The notes beneath the pieces were generated by a model. That model ran no database searches, was not told where the DNA came from, and saw nothing but the letters and a program-made list of their open reading frames with translations. From contig NZ_VFML01000001.1 of the NCBI RefSeq assembly GCF_006715045.1, positions 3,316,501 through 3,380,500 of the forward strand: a stretch of 64,000 nt of DNA, given 5' to 3'. This DNA comes from Amycolatopsis cihanbeyliensis (lineage in GTDB: Bacteria; Actinomycetota; Actinomycetes; Mycobacteriales; Pseudonocardiaceae). Positions 55,062 through 64,000 of this stretch are shown one piece after another. The stretch's first letter is position 1. Each line of letters opens with the position of its first letter. The position numbers and the translations under genes were made by a program.

Positions 55062-56386
55062 TCGAAGCTCACCTCCGCTCCGCGATACAGCGGCCCGACC
55101 AGCAGGCCGCTCCAGCCGGGTACCTCGGCCGGGTCCATCCCGACCTGCGGCCCGACCAGCTGGGAAAGGAAATCGTGCTCGGCCGGAGTGTAGGCAGGGC
55201 TACCGGCCACCGCGCCGCCCCCGCCTGCGACCTTCTCCGCGTTGGCAGGCGGCAGCAGGCCGTCGTTCACCGAGCGGGCGACGGGCGGCTGGGAGGTGCC
55301 GTCCTTGATCGGGCCCTCCGGCGGGTGCTGCGGGAACGGCTGCGGGTACTCGTCCATCGCGTAGCAACGCGGACCGCGCTTGTCGTTGAACTCCGGCTCG
55401 TCCTGGCCGGCCTTGTACGGCCCTCGGGTGTTGGTGATCTCCAGGGTGGCGTGCAGGCCCGGCTTGTCGGTGCCCTTGCCGAAGACGGTGTTCAGCTTGG
55501 GCACCAGGTCGGCCATCTGCCCGATCACGCACGGGTACTCGGGCGCGTACTTGGCGAGCAGCTCCGCGGTCGGCCGGGCCGAGTCGCCGAGCCGGATTAG
55601 GTTCTCCGCGTTGGCGGAAAGGAAGGACCGCAGGTCGGTGGAGGCCTGGGTGAGGTTGCCGTACAGCGCCTGCAGGTTGCCCCGCTGGTCGACCACGGTC
55701 TGCGAGGTGGTGGTCAGGTTGTCCAGGGTCTGCACCAGGTCGGGTGCGGCGTCGCTGAGGTTGTGCGAGAAGTCCGCCAGCTCGCGCAGGTTGTCCTGCA
55801 ACTCGGGCACGTGCGGGTTCAGCTCACCGAGGTAGCGGCCCAGCTCGGACAGCGTCTGGCCGAGCGGTTTGCCGCGGCCCTGCAGGGAGGTGGAGATCGC
55901 GGACAGGGTGCTGGACAGCTTCTGCGGCTGCACCGCCTGCAGCACCGGCAGCAGGTGCTCGAACGCCTGGGACAGCTCCACCGCGGCCGAGCTGCGGTCC
56001 TGCGGGATCACGTCCCCGTCGGTGAGCCGCTGGTCCGCGGGGTCGTCCGGGATCCGCAGCGCGACGTACCGCTCGCCGAACAGCGTCTTCGGCAGGAACC
56101 TCGCCGACACGTTCTGCGGGATCAGGTCCGCGGACTCCGGTTCCAGCCGCAGGGTGAGCTCGGCCCCGGTGGGGGTGGCGGCGACGTCGTACACGGTGCC
56201 GACGATCAGCCCGCGCACCTTGACGTCGGACTGCCGGTCGAGCTGGTTGCCCACCTTGTCCGCCCGCAGCTTGACGGTGACGAACTCGGTGAAGGCCTTG
56301 TTGTACATTGCGACGCTGAGCGAGACCAGGCCCACCATCACGATCACGAAGCCGAGGCCGAGCAGCCGGCGGGTGAAGGTTCTCAT
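55058..56386 (-). CDS. mceA: MCE family protein MceA
   Basis: This 442-aa protein is the first MCE subunit. It has an N-terminal membrane helix (LLGLGFVIVMVGLVSLSVA), the MCE domain (NQLDRQSDVKVRGLIVGTVY), a helical region and a long Pro/Gly-rich C-terminus ending near PLYRGAEVSFE, as in other MceA proteins. ATG 56386 follows GGAGGGA. It begins 67 nt after yrbEB. MceA-F together form the lipid-conducting assembly between membrane permease and outer envelope. Confidence 0.93.
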   Translation of the reverse strand: MRTFTRRLLGLGFVIVMVGLVSLSVAMYNKAFTEFVTVKLRADKVGNQLDRQSDVKVRGLIVGTVYDVAATPTGAELTLRLEPESADLIPQNVSARFLPKTLFGERYVALRIPDDPADQRLTDGDVIPQDRSSAAVELSQAFEHLLPVLQAVQPQKLSSTLSAISTSLQGRGKPLGQTLSELGRYLGELNPHVPELQDNLRELADFSHNLSDAAPDLVQTLDNLTTTSQTVVDQRGNLQALYGNLTQASTDLRSFLSANAENLIRLGDSARPTAELLAKYAPEYPCVIGQMADLVPKLNTVFGKGTDKPGLHATLEITNTRGPYKAGQDEPEFNDKRGPRCYAMDEYPQPFPQHPPEGPIKDGTSQPPVARSVNDGLLPPANAEKVAGGGGAVAGSPAYTPAEHDFLSQLVGPQVGMDPAEVPGWSGLLVGPLYRGAEVSFE

Positions 56387-56453
56387 GCTCGTCCCTCCGC
56401 GGCTCCGCGCGCGCCGTGGCCGGCCGGCCTGCCGCGACTCAACACCGAGGTCC

Positions 56454-57302
56454 TCATCCCGCGATCCTCACCGTCGTCGTGGTACCCCAGATGGCGAAGC
56501 CGATGAAGAAGTTCACGATCGCGACCGTGACGATCGTGGTGCGCACCGCCCTACCGACCGCGACGCCGACGCCGGCCGGGCCACCGCTGGCGCGGTACCC
56601 GTAGTAGCAGTGCGACAGGATGATGAACACCGCGAAGATCAGCACCTTCGCGAAAGATATGAACACATCCTGTGGGGGTAAGAACAAATTGAAGTAATGG
56701 TCGTATGTTCCCGCCGACTGGCCGTAGAAATACACCGTGACGACCCGTGATCCGAAATAGGAGACCACGAGGCCGATGATGTACAGCGGGATCACCGCGA
56801 TGAAACCGGCGATGATCCGGGTGGTCACCAGGTACGGCAGGCTGGGTACGCCCATCACCTCGAGCGCGTCGATCTCCTCGGAGATGCGCATCGCGCCGAG
56901 CTGCGCGGTGAAGCCAGCGCCGACGGTCGCGGACAGGGCGAGCCCGGCGACCAGCGGCGCGATCTCCCGCGTGTTGATGTAGGCGGAGGCGAATCCGGCG
57001 AACGCGGCCGTGCCGATCTGGTCCAGCGCGGCATACCCCTGCAGGCCGACGACGATGCCGGTGAACACGGTGAGGCCGACCATCACACCGACCGTGCCGC
57101 CGATCACGGCGAGGGCGCCGGAGCCGAAGCTGACCTCGGCCAGCAACCGCATGGTCTCCCGCAGGTAGCGGCGGACCGCGCGGGGCACCCAGGCCAGTGC
57201 CTTGACATAGAAGGCGAGCTGGTCGCCGAGCTGGTCCAGGATGCCCAGCGGGGCGTCCACCGCCCTGCGGGCCCGCCTGCCGATCGAAGTGAGGAGGGTC
57301 AT
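56454..57302 (-). CDS. yrbEB: Mce permease YrbEB (MlaE family)
   Basis: This 282-aa integral membrane protein has about five hydrophobic segments and the MlaE signature EEIDALEVMGVPSLPYLV (about 140-157), which contacts the ATPase. It is one half of the permease pair that drives Mce lipid uptake with MceG. It starts 4 nt after the yrbEA stop. A short stretch near 56,640-56,770 is AT-richer than its surroundings. Confidence 0.94.
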   Translation of the reverse strand: MTLLTSIGRRARRAVDAPLGILDQLGDQLAFYVKALAWVPRAVRRYLRETMRLLAEVSFGSGALAVIGGTVGVMVGLTVFTGIVVGLQGYAALDQIGTAAFAGFASAYINTREIAPLVAGLALSATVGAGFTAQLGAMRISEEIDALEVMGVPSLPYLVTTRIIAGFIAVIPLYIIGLVVSYFGSRVVTVYFYGQSAGTYDHYFNLFLPPQDVFISFAKVLIFAVFIILSHCYYGYRASGGPAGVGVAVGRAVRTTIVTVAIVNFFIGFAIWGTTTTVRIAG

Positions 57303-57306
57303 GCGA

Positions 57307-58101
57307 TCAACTCCCCTTCGGCGGCACGATCTGCAGGTACAGCAACGTGAGGATGAAGTTCACGAAGAACAGCAGCAGGAAGGTGATCACCACGGACTGG
57401 TTCACCGCGTCGCCGACCCCCTTCGGTCCCGGCGGCGGGTTCAGCCCGCGGTAGGCGGCGACGATCCCGGCGATGAAACCGAAGATCACCGCCTTGATCT
57501 CACTGATCCACAGGTCCGGCAGCTGGGCGAGCGCGGAGAAGCTGGCCAGGTAGGCACCGGGGGTCCCACCCTGCAGCACCACGTTGAAGAAGTAGCCGCC
57601 GAGCACGCCGATCACGCTGACCACGCCGTTGAGCAGGACGGCGACCAGCATGCAGGCCAGCACCCTCGGCACGATCAGCCGCTGCACCGCGGAGACGCCG
57701 AGCACCTCCATGGCGTCGATCTCCTCGCGGATCGTGCGCGCGCCGATGTCCGCGCAGAGCGCGGAGCCGCCGGCCCCGGCGACCAGCAGCGCGGTCACGA
57801 TCGGCGCGGCCTGCTGGATGATCGCCAGCACGCTGGCCGCGCCGATGAACGACTCGGCACCGAGCTGGGTGATCAGCGACCCGAGTTGCAGCGCGACCAG
57901 GGCACCGAACGGGATGGACACCAGCGCGGTCGGCAGGATGGTGACGCTCGCGATGAACCAGGACTGCTGGATGAACTCCCGTACCTGGAACGGTCGCTGG
58001 AACATTCCGCGCGCGACGTCGAGGCCGAGAGCGAACAGCTTCCCGGTCTCACGCAGCATTCCGATACCGGGAATTTTGGCCGGAGTGGCCGCTGAGCTCA
58101 T
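57307..58101 (-). CDS. yrbEA: Mce permease YrbEA (MlaE family)
   Basis: This 264-aa integral membrane protein of the MlaE family has the coupling motif REEIDAMEVLGVSAVQRLIV (about 125-144) and about five membrane segments. It pairs with YrbEB as the permease of the Mce importer. The ATG overlaps the mceG stop (ATGA). Confidence 0.94.
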   Translation of the reverse strand: MSSAATPAKIPGIGMLRETGKLFALGLDVARGMFQRPFQVREFIQQSWFIASVTILPTALVSIPFGALVALQLGSLITQLGAESFIGAASVLAIIQQAAPIVTALLVAGAGGSALCADIGARTIREEIDAMEVLGVSAVQRLIVPRVLACMLVAVLLNGVVSVIGVLGGYFFNVVLQGGTPGAYLASFSALAQLPDLWISEIKAVIFGFIAGIVAAYRGLNPPPGPKGVGDAVNQSVVITFLLLFFVNFILTLLYLQIVPPKGS

Positions 58102-59306
58102 GAGCCACCCTGGCCGGAATCTGGTGGCCGCATCCGGGAGTTACCGCTCGGTCTGGGCCTGGTCGGACCGTCACCCGGCTCGCGCCAGCCCGAGTCGGGC
58201 AGGTCGGCGACCTGCTGGGCGGGCAGTTCCCCGGACTGGTGGCCGTGCCCCGGGGTGGGCAGCGGCTGGGTGGCCTGGTGCCCCGCGCCGACCAGGTGAT
58301 GCGGGCGGACGCCGTAGTGTCGCTGCTCCTCGGGGCTGAGCGACTCGATGATGCCTTCCTGCGCGGCGGGCGGCAGGGTGTGCAGGATCTTCATCACCCG
58401 GTCCTTGCGGCGGCGGACGCCCATCCGCTCCGGCATCCCGGGGGTCGGCTCGATCTGCGGCACGATGCCGCGCACATCCTCGCCTGACCCGTCGTGGTGC
58501 CCGGCGTCGGCCTGTGCCTGCTCGCGGGCCATCTGCGCGGAGTCCTTCTCCTCGGACATCCCGATCGGACCGATCCGCCTACCGTTCAGGAACTGTTCCA
58601 CCACCGGCTCGTCACTGGTGAGCAGCACCTCGCGCGGGCCGAACATCACCAGTTCCTTGCGGAACAGCATGCCGAGGTTGTCCGGAACCGTGCGGGCGAC
58701 GTTGATGTTGTGCGTCACGATCAGGATGGTGGCGTCGATCTGCGAGTTCAGGTCGATCAGCAACTGGGAGAGGTACGCCGTGCGCACGGGATCCAGCCCG
58801 GAGTCCGGCTCGTCGCACAGGATGATCTCCGGGTCCAGCACCAGGGCCCGCGCCAGCCCGGCACGCTTGCGCATCCCGCCGGAGATCTCTCCTGGCAGTT
58901 TTGTCTCCGCACCGGACAAACCGGTCATCTCCAGCTTTTCCAGCACGATCCGCTTGATTTCGGACTCGGATTTCTTGGTGTGCTCGCGCAGCGGGAAGGC
59001 GACGTTGTCGTAGAGGTTCATCGAGCCGAACAGCGCGCCGTCCTGGAACAGCACCCCGAACAGCTTCCGCGTGTCGTAGAGCTTGCGCTCGGAGCAGGTG
59101 ACGATGTCCACCCCGTTGACCATGCAGCGGCCGTGGTCGGGCTTGAGCAGTCCGATCATCGACTTGAGGAAGACGGACTTACCGGTGCCCGAGGGACCGA
59201 GCATGACCGACACTTCGCCCGGCGGAAGTGTCAGCGTCACATCCCGCCAGATGGCCTGCTTGCCGAAGGACTTGGACAGACCCTCGATGACCACCTCGGC
59301 ACCCAT
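58098..59306 (-). CDS. mceG: ABC transporter ATPase MceG (Mkl-like)
   Basis: This ATPase of about 402 aa powers Mce lipid import. It has Walker A GPSGTGKS, the signature ISGGMRKR and Walker B IILCDEPDSGLD, and then a C-terminal extension of about 150 aa that is Pro/Gln-rich, as in MceG/Mkl proteins. ATG 59306 is preceded by GGGAGG; a TTG six codons earlier is less likely. In mycobacteria the homologue mkl also lies between rplJL and rpoB but apart from mce genes; here it heads the complete mce operon, which strongly ties it to YrbEAB and MceA-F. Confidence 0.94.
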   Translation of the reverse strand: MGAEVVIEGLSKSFGKQAIWRDVTLTLPPGEVSVMLGPSGTGKSVFLKSMIGLLKPDHGRCMVNGVDIVTCSERKLYDTRKLFGVLFQDGALFGSMNLYDNVAFPLREHTKKSESEIKRIVLEKLEMTGLSGAETKLPGEISGGMRKRAGLARALVLDPEIILCDEPDSGLDPVRTAYLSQLLIDLNSQIDATILIVTHNINVARTVPDNLGMLFRKELVMFGPREVLLTSDEPVVEQFLNGRRIGPIGMSEEKDSAQMAREQAQADAGHHDGSGEDVRGIVPQIEPTPGMPERMGVRRRKDRVMKILHTLPPAAQEGIIESLSPEEQRHYGVRPHHLVGAGHQATQPLPTPGHGHQSGELPAQQVADLPDSGWREPGDGPTRPRPSGNSRMRPPDSGQGGS

Positions 59307-59554
59307 CGCACCTCCCGGAGACAAGTTCGGTGTCGACTTCCCACACCCGGCTGGTTCACCCGGTGTCGCAGCAGGTCACGGCACGCTCCGATACCCGTGT
59401 CAACCAGGTGCAACGAGCTGAGTGCGAACAGGTTACTCACCAGTTTTCCCGCTGACCACAGACGGGGCGGTGTCGGTGCCCGGGTTGTGACCTACTCCGG
59501 CGACCGCAGCACCGTAGCCCAGATGGACTCCCGGCGCAGCCCCCGGAAAGCACA

Positions 59555-59584
59555 AGGCGGGCACCCGGATCCGGATGCCCGCCT
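59555..59584 (-). terminator. rplL terminator
   Basis: A 9-bp inverted repeat (AGGCGGGCA / TGCCCGCCT) with a nested CCGG-AT-CCGG stem lies 22 nt after the rplL stop. It separates rplJL from the mce operon. Confidence 0.7.
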
Positions 59585-59606
59585 CGTCGGTTGCGCTGAG
59601 CGCGAG

Positions 59607-59996
59607 TTACTTGATGGAGATCGAGGCCCCGGCCTCCTCCAGCTTGGCCTTGGCGGCCTCGGCGGCCTCCTTGTCGACCTTCTCCAGCAGCGGCTTCGGC
59701 ACGCCCTCGACCATCTCCTTGGCCTCCTTCAGGCCGAGGCCGGAGACGACCTCGCGGACGACCTTGATGACCTGGATCTTCTTGTCGCCTGCGCCCTCGA
59801 GCACGACGTCGAACTCGTCCTGCTCCTCCTCGGCCTCGGCCTCGGCCGCGCCGCCCGCTGCCGGGGCGACCACGGCGGCCGGGGCGGCCGCGGTGACGTC
59901 GAAGGTCTCCTCGAACTTCTTCACGAAGTCCGACAGCTCGAGCAGCGTCAGCTCCTTGAACGCATCGAGCAGTTCGTCGGTGCTCATCTTCGCCAT
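59607..59996 (-). CDS. rplL: 50S ribosomal protein L7/L12
   Basis: This 129-aa ribosomal stalk protein recruits translational GTPases. It has the N-terminal dimerisation domain ([20 protein letters not shown]), an Ala/Glu-rich hinge and the C-terminal domain ([20 protein letters not shown]). It lies 47 nt after rplJ in the normal L10 operon. Length and sequence are standard. Confidence 0.99.
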   Translation of the reverse strand: MAKMSTDELLDAFKELTLLELSDFVKKFEETFDVTAAAPAAVVAPAAGGAAEAEAEEEQDEFDVVLEGAGDKKIQVIKVVREVVSGLGLKEAKEMVEGVPKPLLEKVDKEAAEAAKAKLEEAGASISIK

Positions 59997-60043
59997 GGTG
60001 GCGTTCCTTCCTTGTTGGTCGGCTCTGGTGGGTGTGGTGTGAC

Positions 60044-60580
60044 TCAGCTCTCGGCCGGTGCGTCACCGGACTGGCGCTTGTCCTCCAGCGCGGCGGCCAG
60101 GCGGGCGACCTGGGACGCGGGCTCGTTGAACATCGCGGCTGCCTGGGACAACTTCGCCTTGAACGCGCCCGCTGCCTTGGACAGCAGCACCTCGCGGCTC
60201 TCCAGATCGGCGAGCTTCTGGATCTCCTCGACGGTGATCGGGCGGCCATCCATGTAGCCGCCCTTGATCACCAGGGCGTTGTTCTCCTTCGCGAAGTCCT
60301 TCAGCACCTTCGCGGCCTCGACCGGGTCATCCTCGACGAAGGTGATCGCGGTCGGGCCGATGAAGAGGTCATCCATCCCCTCGATGCCCGCGTCCTCCAC
60401 GGCACGCTTGACGAGGGTGTTCTTCGCGACCCGGTACTTGGCACTCGAGCCGAGGGCGCGGCGCAGCTTGCCGAGCTGGGACACCGAAAGGCCGGTGTAC
60501 TCGGTGACGACGGTTGCCGAGGCATTGCGGAACCGGTCCGCGATCTCGGCGACGGCCGCCACCTTGTCGGGCTTCGCCAT
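60044..60580 (-). CDS. rplJ: 50S ribosomal protein L10
   Basis: This 178-aa protein is the base of the ribosomal stalk to which L7/L12 dimers bind. It has the conserved N-terminus ([20 protein letters not shown]) and the C-terminal helix for L7/L12. ATG 60580 follows GAGAGGAGG. It is first in the rplJ-rplL operon, behind a structured leader with an attenuator. Confidence 0.99.
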   Translation of the reverse strand: MAKPDKVAAVAEIADRFRNASATVVTEYTGLSVSQLGKLRRALGSSAKYRVAKNTLVKRAVEDAGIEGMDDLFIGPTAITFVEDDPVEAAKVLKDFAKENNALVIKGGYMDGRPITVEEIQKLADLESREVLLSKAAGAFKAKLSQAAAMFNEPASQVARLAAALEDKRQSGDAPAES

Positions 60581-60632
60581 GGCCGCCTCCTCTCTTGGCT
60601 AAGGACCGCCGGCGAAGGGAGCCAGAGACGAC

Positions 60633-60665
60633 AAAACGCCCCGGCGCAGCAGGCGCGGGGCGTTG
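60633..60665 (-). terminator. Attenuator hairpin upstream of rplJ
   Basis: On the minus strand the stem CGCCCCG/CGGGGCG (60662-60656 with 60643-60637) is extended by inner pairs and followed by a run of four T. This intrinsic terminator lies about 55 nt before rplJ and would act together with the L10 leader. Confidence 0.7.
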
Positions 60666-60800
60666 GAACGCGCGTGATCCTGACACGCGCGGGCGTGGCC
60701 TCGTTCCTCCTGCGCGGGCCGCCCCGCCGTGCTGCGGGACCTTCGTTCCCGGCGCCTGGTGGCGCCGGGAAGACCAGCGGTCTTCGGTAGAACCGCCGCC
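60640..60800 (-). ncRNA. Ribosomal protein L10 leader
   Basis: The minus-strand sequence between a likely -10 box and rplJ contains the elements of actinobacterial L10 leaders: ACCGAAGACCGCTGGTCTTC, a perfect hairpin CCGGCGCC-ACCA-GGCGCCGG, then CAGGAGGAACGAGG and a terminator stem. L10 (with L12) is known to bind such leaders to repress its own operon. Confidence 0.75.
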
Positions 60801-60801
60801 C

Positions 60802-60807
60802 AGCATA
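60802..60807 (-). promoter_or_regulatory. Putative -10 box of the rplJ-rplL promoter
   Basis: TATGCT on the minus strand lies just before the L10 leader. No clear -35 box is seen in the G-rich sequence upstream. Confidence 0.45.
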
Positions 60808-60843
60808 CGCGACCCCGCCGCACCCCGACCCCCACCCCTCCCG

Positions 60844-60945
60844 AACTACGTTTCGCGGGCGAACCGTGGTCAGCGGGATCCCGGAAAGTGCGTTTCGCGG
60901 GCTAACCGCACTCCTCGGGGTACATTTCGCGGGCTAACCGTCGCC
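60844..60945 (-). repeat. 42-bp tandem repeat cluster 3 (three dyads, inverted)
   Basis: Three dyads in the orientation opposite to clusters 1 and 2. Their AACC ends are at 60862, 60904 and 60936, spaced 42 and 32 bp. The variant core TTCGCCCGCGAA keeps its symmetry through paired changes. It lies between divergent rplJ and a membrane-protein gene. Confidence 0.8.
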
Positions 60946-60977
60946 CGGGGACCACGATCCGTACCAAAGCAGGCATC

Positions 60978-61883
60978 ATGGGTCACGTGGCCGAGCAGCG
61001 ACCGGACGAGCAGCCGGGCCCGGAGGGGCAGCCGGCAGGCGATCCCACGCCGGCGGGCGACCTCGAACCCGCACGGCGAGCCGGCCCGCCGGCGCCGGTG
61101 GCGATGGACCCCGAGCAGTTCCGCCAGTTCCAGCAGTTTCAGCAGTTCCAGGACTTCCTGCGCTACCAGGAGGCGCAGCAGCAGGCTGGCACGCTGGTAC
61201 CGGACCAGGGGCAGGGCAGGCCGCCGGTGCCCCCGCCACCGCCGGGGCAACTCGTCCCCACCGAGCCACCGGAACACCGGCGGCCGCAGGTGCCACGATG
61301 GGTGCGCTGGCTCGGCAAGAAGCTCATCGGCTGGCTGATCTTCTTCCTCCTCCTCGCGCTGGCCCTGACCTGGGCGTACAACTACCTCTTCGGCAGCGAC
61401 GACGAGGGGCTGCCTGCGCACGAGATGGGTGGCGGCACCTACAAGACCAACGAGATCCTGTCCTCGCAGCCGTACGAGGCGGTGCGCCAGGTCTACGACG
61501 CGATCGCGCAGGAGGACCCCAGGACCGGCAAACCGCTGGTCGACCAGGCCTGCGGCCGGTTCGCCGAGGCGACCCAGGCGCAGTTCGCGGCGAACATGGG
61601 GTATCCCGACTGCCGCCAGGCCGTGCTCGCCCTGCACGAGCAGGTCACCCACGTGAACAACTACGCCGAGTCGATGCCCTCGCACCGGAGCGAGCCCATC
61701 CGCGAGAACACCGTGCGGATCAGTTCCTGCGCGGACAGCTGGGACGGTATCCACGGGGGTCCCGCACTCGGCGCGTTCACCCTGACGAAGGTGGAGAAGG
61801 GCCAGTGGCTGATCACGGGCCACCGGACGGAACCACGACCCTGCCCGGCGCCCACCGACACGGCCCCCACGCCGACCAGCTAG
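60978..61883 (+). CDS. Membrane protein with glutamine-rich N-terminus, unknown function
   Basis: This protein of about 301 aa has a Pro/Gly-rich N-terminus, a Phe-Gln repeat (FRQFQQFQQFQDF, about 48-60), one membrane helix (LIGWLIFFLLLALALTWAY, about 115-133) and an extracytoplasmic domain of about 150 aa. That domain has paired cysteines (DQACGRF, YPDCRQA, SSCADSW) and ends in WLITGHRTE. Its shape resembles the Mce-associated/NTF2-like membrane proteins, but I cannot assign it. GTG 60987 is an alternative start. It is encoded on the opposite strand between rplA and rplJ, close to repeat cluster 3. Confidence 0.8.
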   Translation: MGHVAEQRPDEQPGPEGQPAGDPTPAGDLEPARRAGPPAPVAMDPEQFRQFQQFQQFQDFLRYQEAQQQAGTLVPDQGQGRPPVPPPPPGQLVPTEPPEHRRPQVPRWVRWLGKKLIGWLIFFLLLALALTWAYNYLFGSDDEGLPAHEMGGGTYKTNEILSSQPYEAVRQVYDAIAQEDPRTGKPLVDQACGRFAEATQAQFAANMGYPDCRQAVLALHEQVTHVNNYAESMPSHRSEPIRENTVRISSCADSWDGIHGGPALGAFTLTKVEKGQWLITGHRTEPRPCPAPTDTAPTPTS

Positions 61884-62009
61884 TTACCACAGGGTCGACG
61901 GGCTCGGCCGGAAGGCGAAGGCGCGTGCGCCGGCGGCCAACCCGCGGATGCCCAGGGCAAACACGTGCGCGTGGACGGCAAACACACCGGTTCCGGCCCT
62001 CATGTAGAA

Positions 62010-62053
62010 AGTGACCCCGTTCCTTGCCATTGTTCGCAAGGAACGGGGTCACT
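62010..62053 (-). terminator. Terminator of the nusG-rplK-rplA operon
   Basis: An 18-bp perfect inverted repeat (arms 62010-62027 and 62036-62053, 8-nt loop) lies 25 nt after the rplA stop. On the minus strand it is followed by TTTC. It can also end transcription of the convergent plus-strand gene. Confidence 0.9.
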
Positions 62054-62077
62054 CGTAGCGATTCGCCTGGGGCCGGG

Positions 62078-62797
62078 TCAGGCGGGGACGTCCTCGGCCA
62101 GCAGGTTGCGGGTGCGGGCCGGGTCGACCGGGATGCCGGGACCCATGGTGGTGGAGAAGGTCACCTTTTGCAGGTAACGACCCTTCGCCGCGGACGGCTT
62201 GGCCCGCAGCACCTCGTCGAGTGCGGCGGCGTAGTTCTCCACCAGCTTCTCCGGGTCGAAGGAGACCTTCCCGATCGCCAGGTGCAGGTTCGCCTGCTTG
62301 TCGACGCGGAAGCTGACCTTGCCGCCCTTGATCTCGCTGACGGCCTTGGCCACCGCGGGGGTCACGGTGCCGGTCTTCGGGTTCGGCATCAGGCCACGCG
62401 GGCCGAGGACCCTGGCGATCCGCCCGACCTTGGCCATCTGGTCCGGAGTCGCGATCGCGGCGTCGAATTCGAGCCAGCCACCCTGGATGCGCTCGATCAA
62501 CTCATCGGTGCCGACCGCGTCCGCGCCGGCGGCCTCGGCCTCGGCGGCCTTGTCGCCGGTGGCGAAGACAATGACGCGGACGGTCTTACCGGTGCCGTGC
62601 GGCAGGTTCACGGTGCCGCGGACCATCTGGTCGGCCTTGCGTGGATCCACGCCGAGCCGCATGGCGACCTCGACGGTGGCGTCCAGCTTGACCTTGGACG
62701 TCTCCTGGGCGAGCTTCGCGGCGTCCAGCGGCGCGTACAGCCGCTGCTTGTCGATCAGCTCGGCGGCCTGACGGTAGGCCTTGCTGCGCTTGGTCAT
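62078..62797 (-). CDS. rplA: 50S ribosomal protein L1
   Basis: This 239-aa protein binds 23S rRNA at the L1 stalk and moves E-site tRNA. It has the conserved [34 protein letters not shown] and FSTTMGPGI. The sequence is full length and standard. It follows rplK by 80 nt and ends at a strong terminator. Confidence 0.99.
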   Translation of the reverse strand: MTKRSKAYRQAAELIDKQRLYAPLDAAKLAQETSKVKLDATVEVAMRLGVDPRKADQMVRGTVNLPHGTGKTVRVIVFATGDKAAEAEAAGADAVGTDELIERIQGGWLEFDAAIATPDQMAKVGRIARVLGPRGLMPNPKTGTVTPAVAKAVSEIKGGKVSFRVDKQANLHLAIGKVSFDPEKLVENYAAALDEVLRAKPSAAKGRYLQKVTFSTTMGPGIPVDPARTRNLLAEDVPA

Positions 62798-62877
62798 GCT
62801 CTGTCCTTACTACGTGAACGGATCAGTTGTGGTCCGAGCCAGCGCCTGGCTCTGCCACGGGTCGCACCGCGACCTGA

Positions 62878-63309
62878 TCACTCGATGGTGAGGCCCATCG
62901 AGCGGGCGGTGCCGGCGATGATCTTGACGGCCTGGTCCGGGTCGTCGGCGTTGAGGTCGGTCCTCTTGGTCTCGGCGATCTCCCGGAGCTGGTCCCAGGT
63001 CACCTTGCCGACCTTGCTCTTGTGCGGCTCGCCGCTGCCCTTGTCCACGCCGGCCGCCTTCAGCAGCAGCTTCGCGGCGGGCGGGGTCTTGAGCTTGAAG
63101 TCGAACGAGCGGTCCTCGAACACGGAGATCTCGACCGGCACCACGTTGCCGCGCTGCGACTCGGTCGCGGCGTTGTAGGCCTTGCAGAACTCCATGATGT
63201 TGACGCCGTGCTGACCCAACGCCGGGCCGACCGGCGGTGCCGGGTTCGCGGCCCCCGCCTGGATCTGCAGCTTGATGATCGCTGCAAGCTTCTTCTTCTT
63301 GGGTGGCAT
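62878..63309 (-). CDS. rplK: 50S ribosomal protein L11
   Basis: This 143-aa protein forms the GTPase-associated centre together with 23S rRNA and is the thiopeptide-antibiotic site. The proline-rich N-terminus ([19 protein letters not shown]) and the C-terminal RNA-binding domain ([10 protein letters not shown]) are conserved. It follows nusG by 74 nt. Confidence 0.99.
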   Translation of the reverse strand: MPPKKKKLAAIIKLQIQAGAANPAPPVGPALGQHGVNIMEFCKAYNAATESQRGNVVPVEISVFEDRSFDFKLKTPPAAKLLLKAAGVDKGSGEPHKSKVGKVTWDQLREIAETKRTDLNADDPDQAVKIIAGTARSMGLTIE

Positions 63310-63383
63310 TCGTCGTTCCTATTCAGTATTACGCGTCCCCGCGCACCTGCCAGTACGCGCGGGGCTGCCGATCCGGAGACCGG

Positions 63384-64000
<617 letters not shown>

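Noticed and set aside
59396..59403. TTGACA upstream of mceG as its promoter
   Set aside because: No acceptable -10 box at 16-18 bp; left out as unsupported.

Overview
The window comes from the chromosome of a high-GC actinomycete, most likely a member of the Pseudonocardiaceae. The evidence is the very high GC content, the actinobacterial nusG-rplK-rplA / rplJ-rplL / mceG / rpoB-rpoC order, a complete mce lipid-import operon, and WXG100-type type VII secretion substrates. No strain name can be read from the sequence itself.

Right part (about 38,900-64,000, mostly minus strand): core information-processing genes. In transcription order these are nusG (cut by the window edge), rplK, rplA, rplJ with an L10-type leader and attenuator, and rplL. 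They are followed by a ten-gene mce set (mceG ATPase, two YrbE permeases, MceA-F with MceE as lipoprotein) and two Mce-associated membrane proteins, then rpoB and rpoC. One plus-strand membrane protein gene lies between rplA and rplJ.

Middle part (about 35,050-38,850): a plus-strand four-gene cassette with a WXG100-like protein, a larger helical WXG-like protein and two membrane proteins. It is flanked on both sides by copies of a 42-bp tandem repeat whose conserved core is an inverted repeat. A third, inverted cluster of the same repeat lies at about 60,845-60,945.

Left part (1-35,050, minus strand): a hybrid trans-acyltransferase polyketide synthase / nonribosomal peptide synthetase. A promoter-headed SAM methyltransferase gene is followed by four giant genes, the last running off the window. 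No acyltransferase domain is present in any of the modules. The domain order is: LnmK-like acyltransferase/decarboxylase-ACP loader; module 1 KS-KR-ACP; module 2 KS / DH-ACP-KR; module 3 KS-KR-MT-ACP; module 4 KS-KR-ACP; module 5 KS-ACP; module 6 C-A(Gly)-PCP; module 7 KS / DH-KR-ACP; module 8 KS-DH-KR-MT-ACP; and the KS of module 9. A slash marks a module split between two proteins. This matches, step by step, the first half of a kirromycin-type (elfamycin) skeleton: a dienyl side chain, a gem-dimethyl tetrahydropyran hemiketal, an ethyl-bearing amide carbon, glycine, then CH=CH and CH=C(CH3). The genes are called kirAI-kirAIV-like on that basis.

Elfamycins inhibit EF-Tu. In most actinobacteria rpoC is followed by rpsL-rpsG-fusA-tuf, so this cluster appears to sit between the RNA polymerase genes and the place where the gene for the drug target would normally lie. 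That last point is inference, because the left flank is outside the window.
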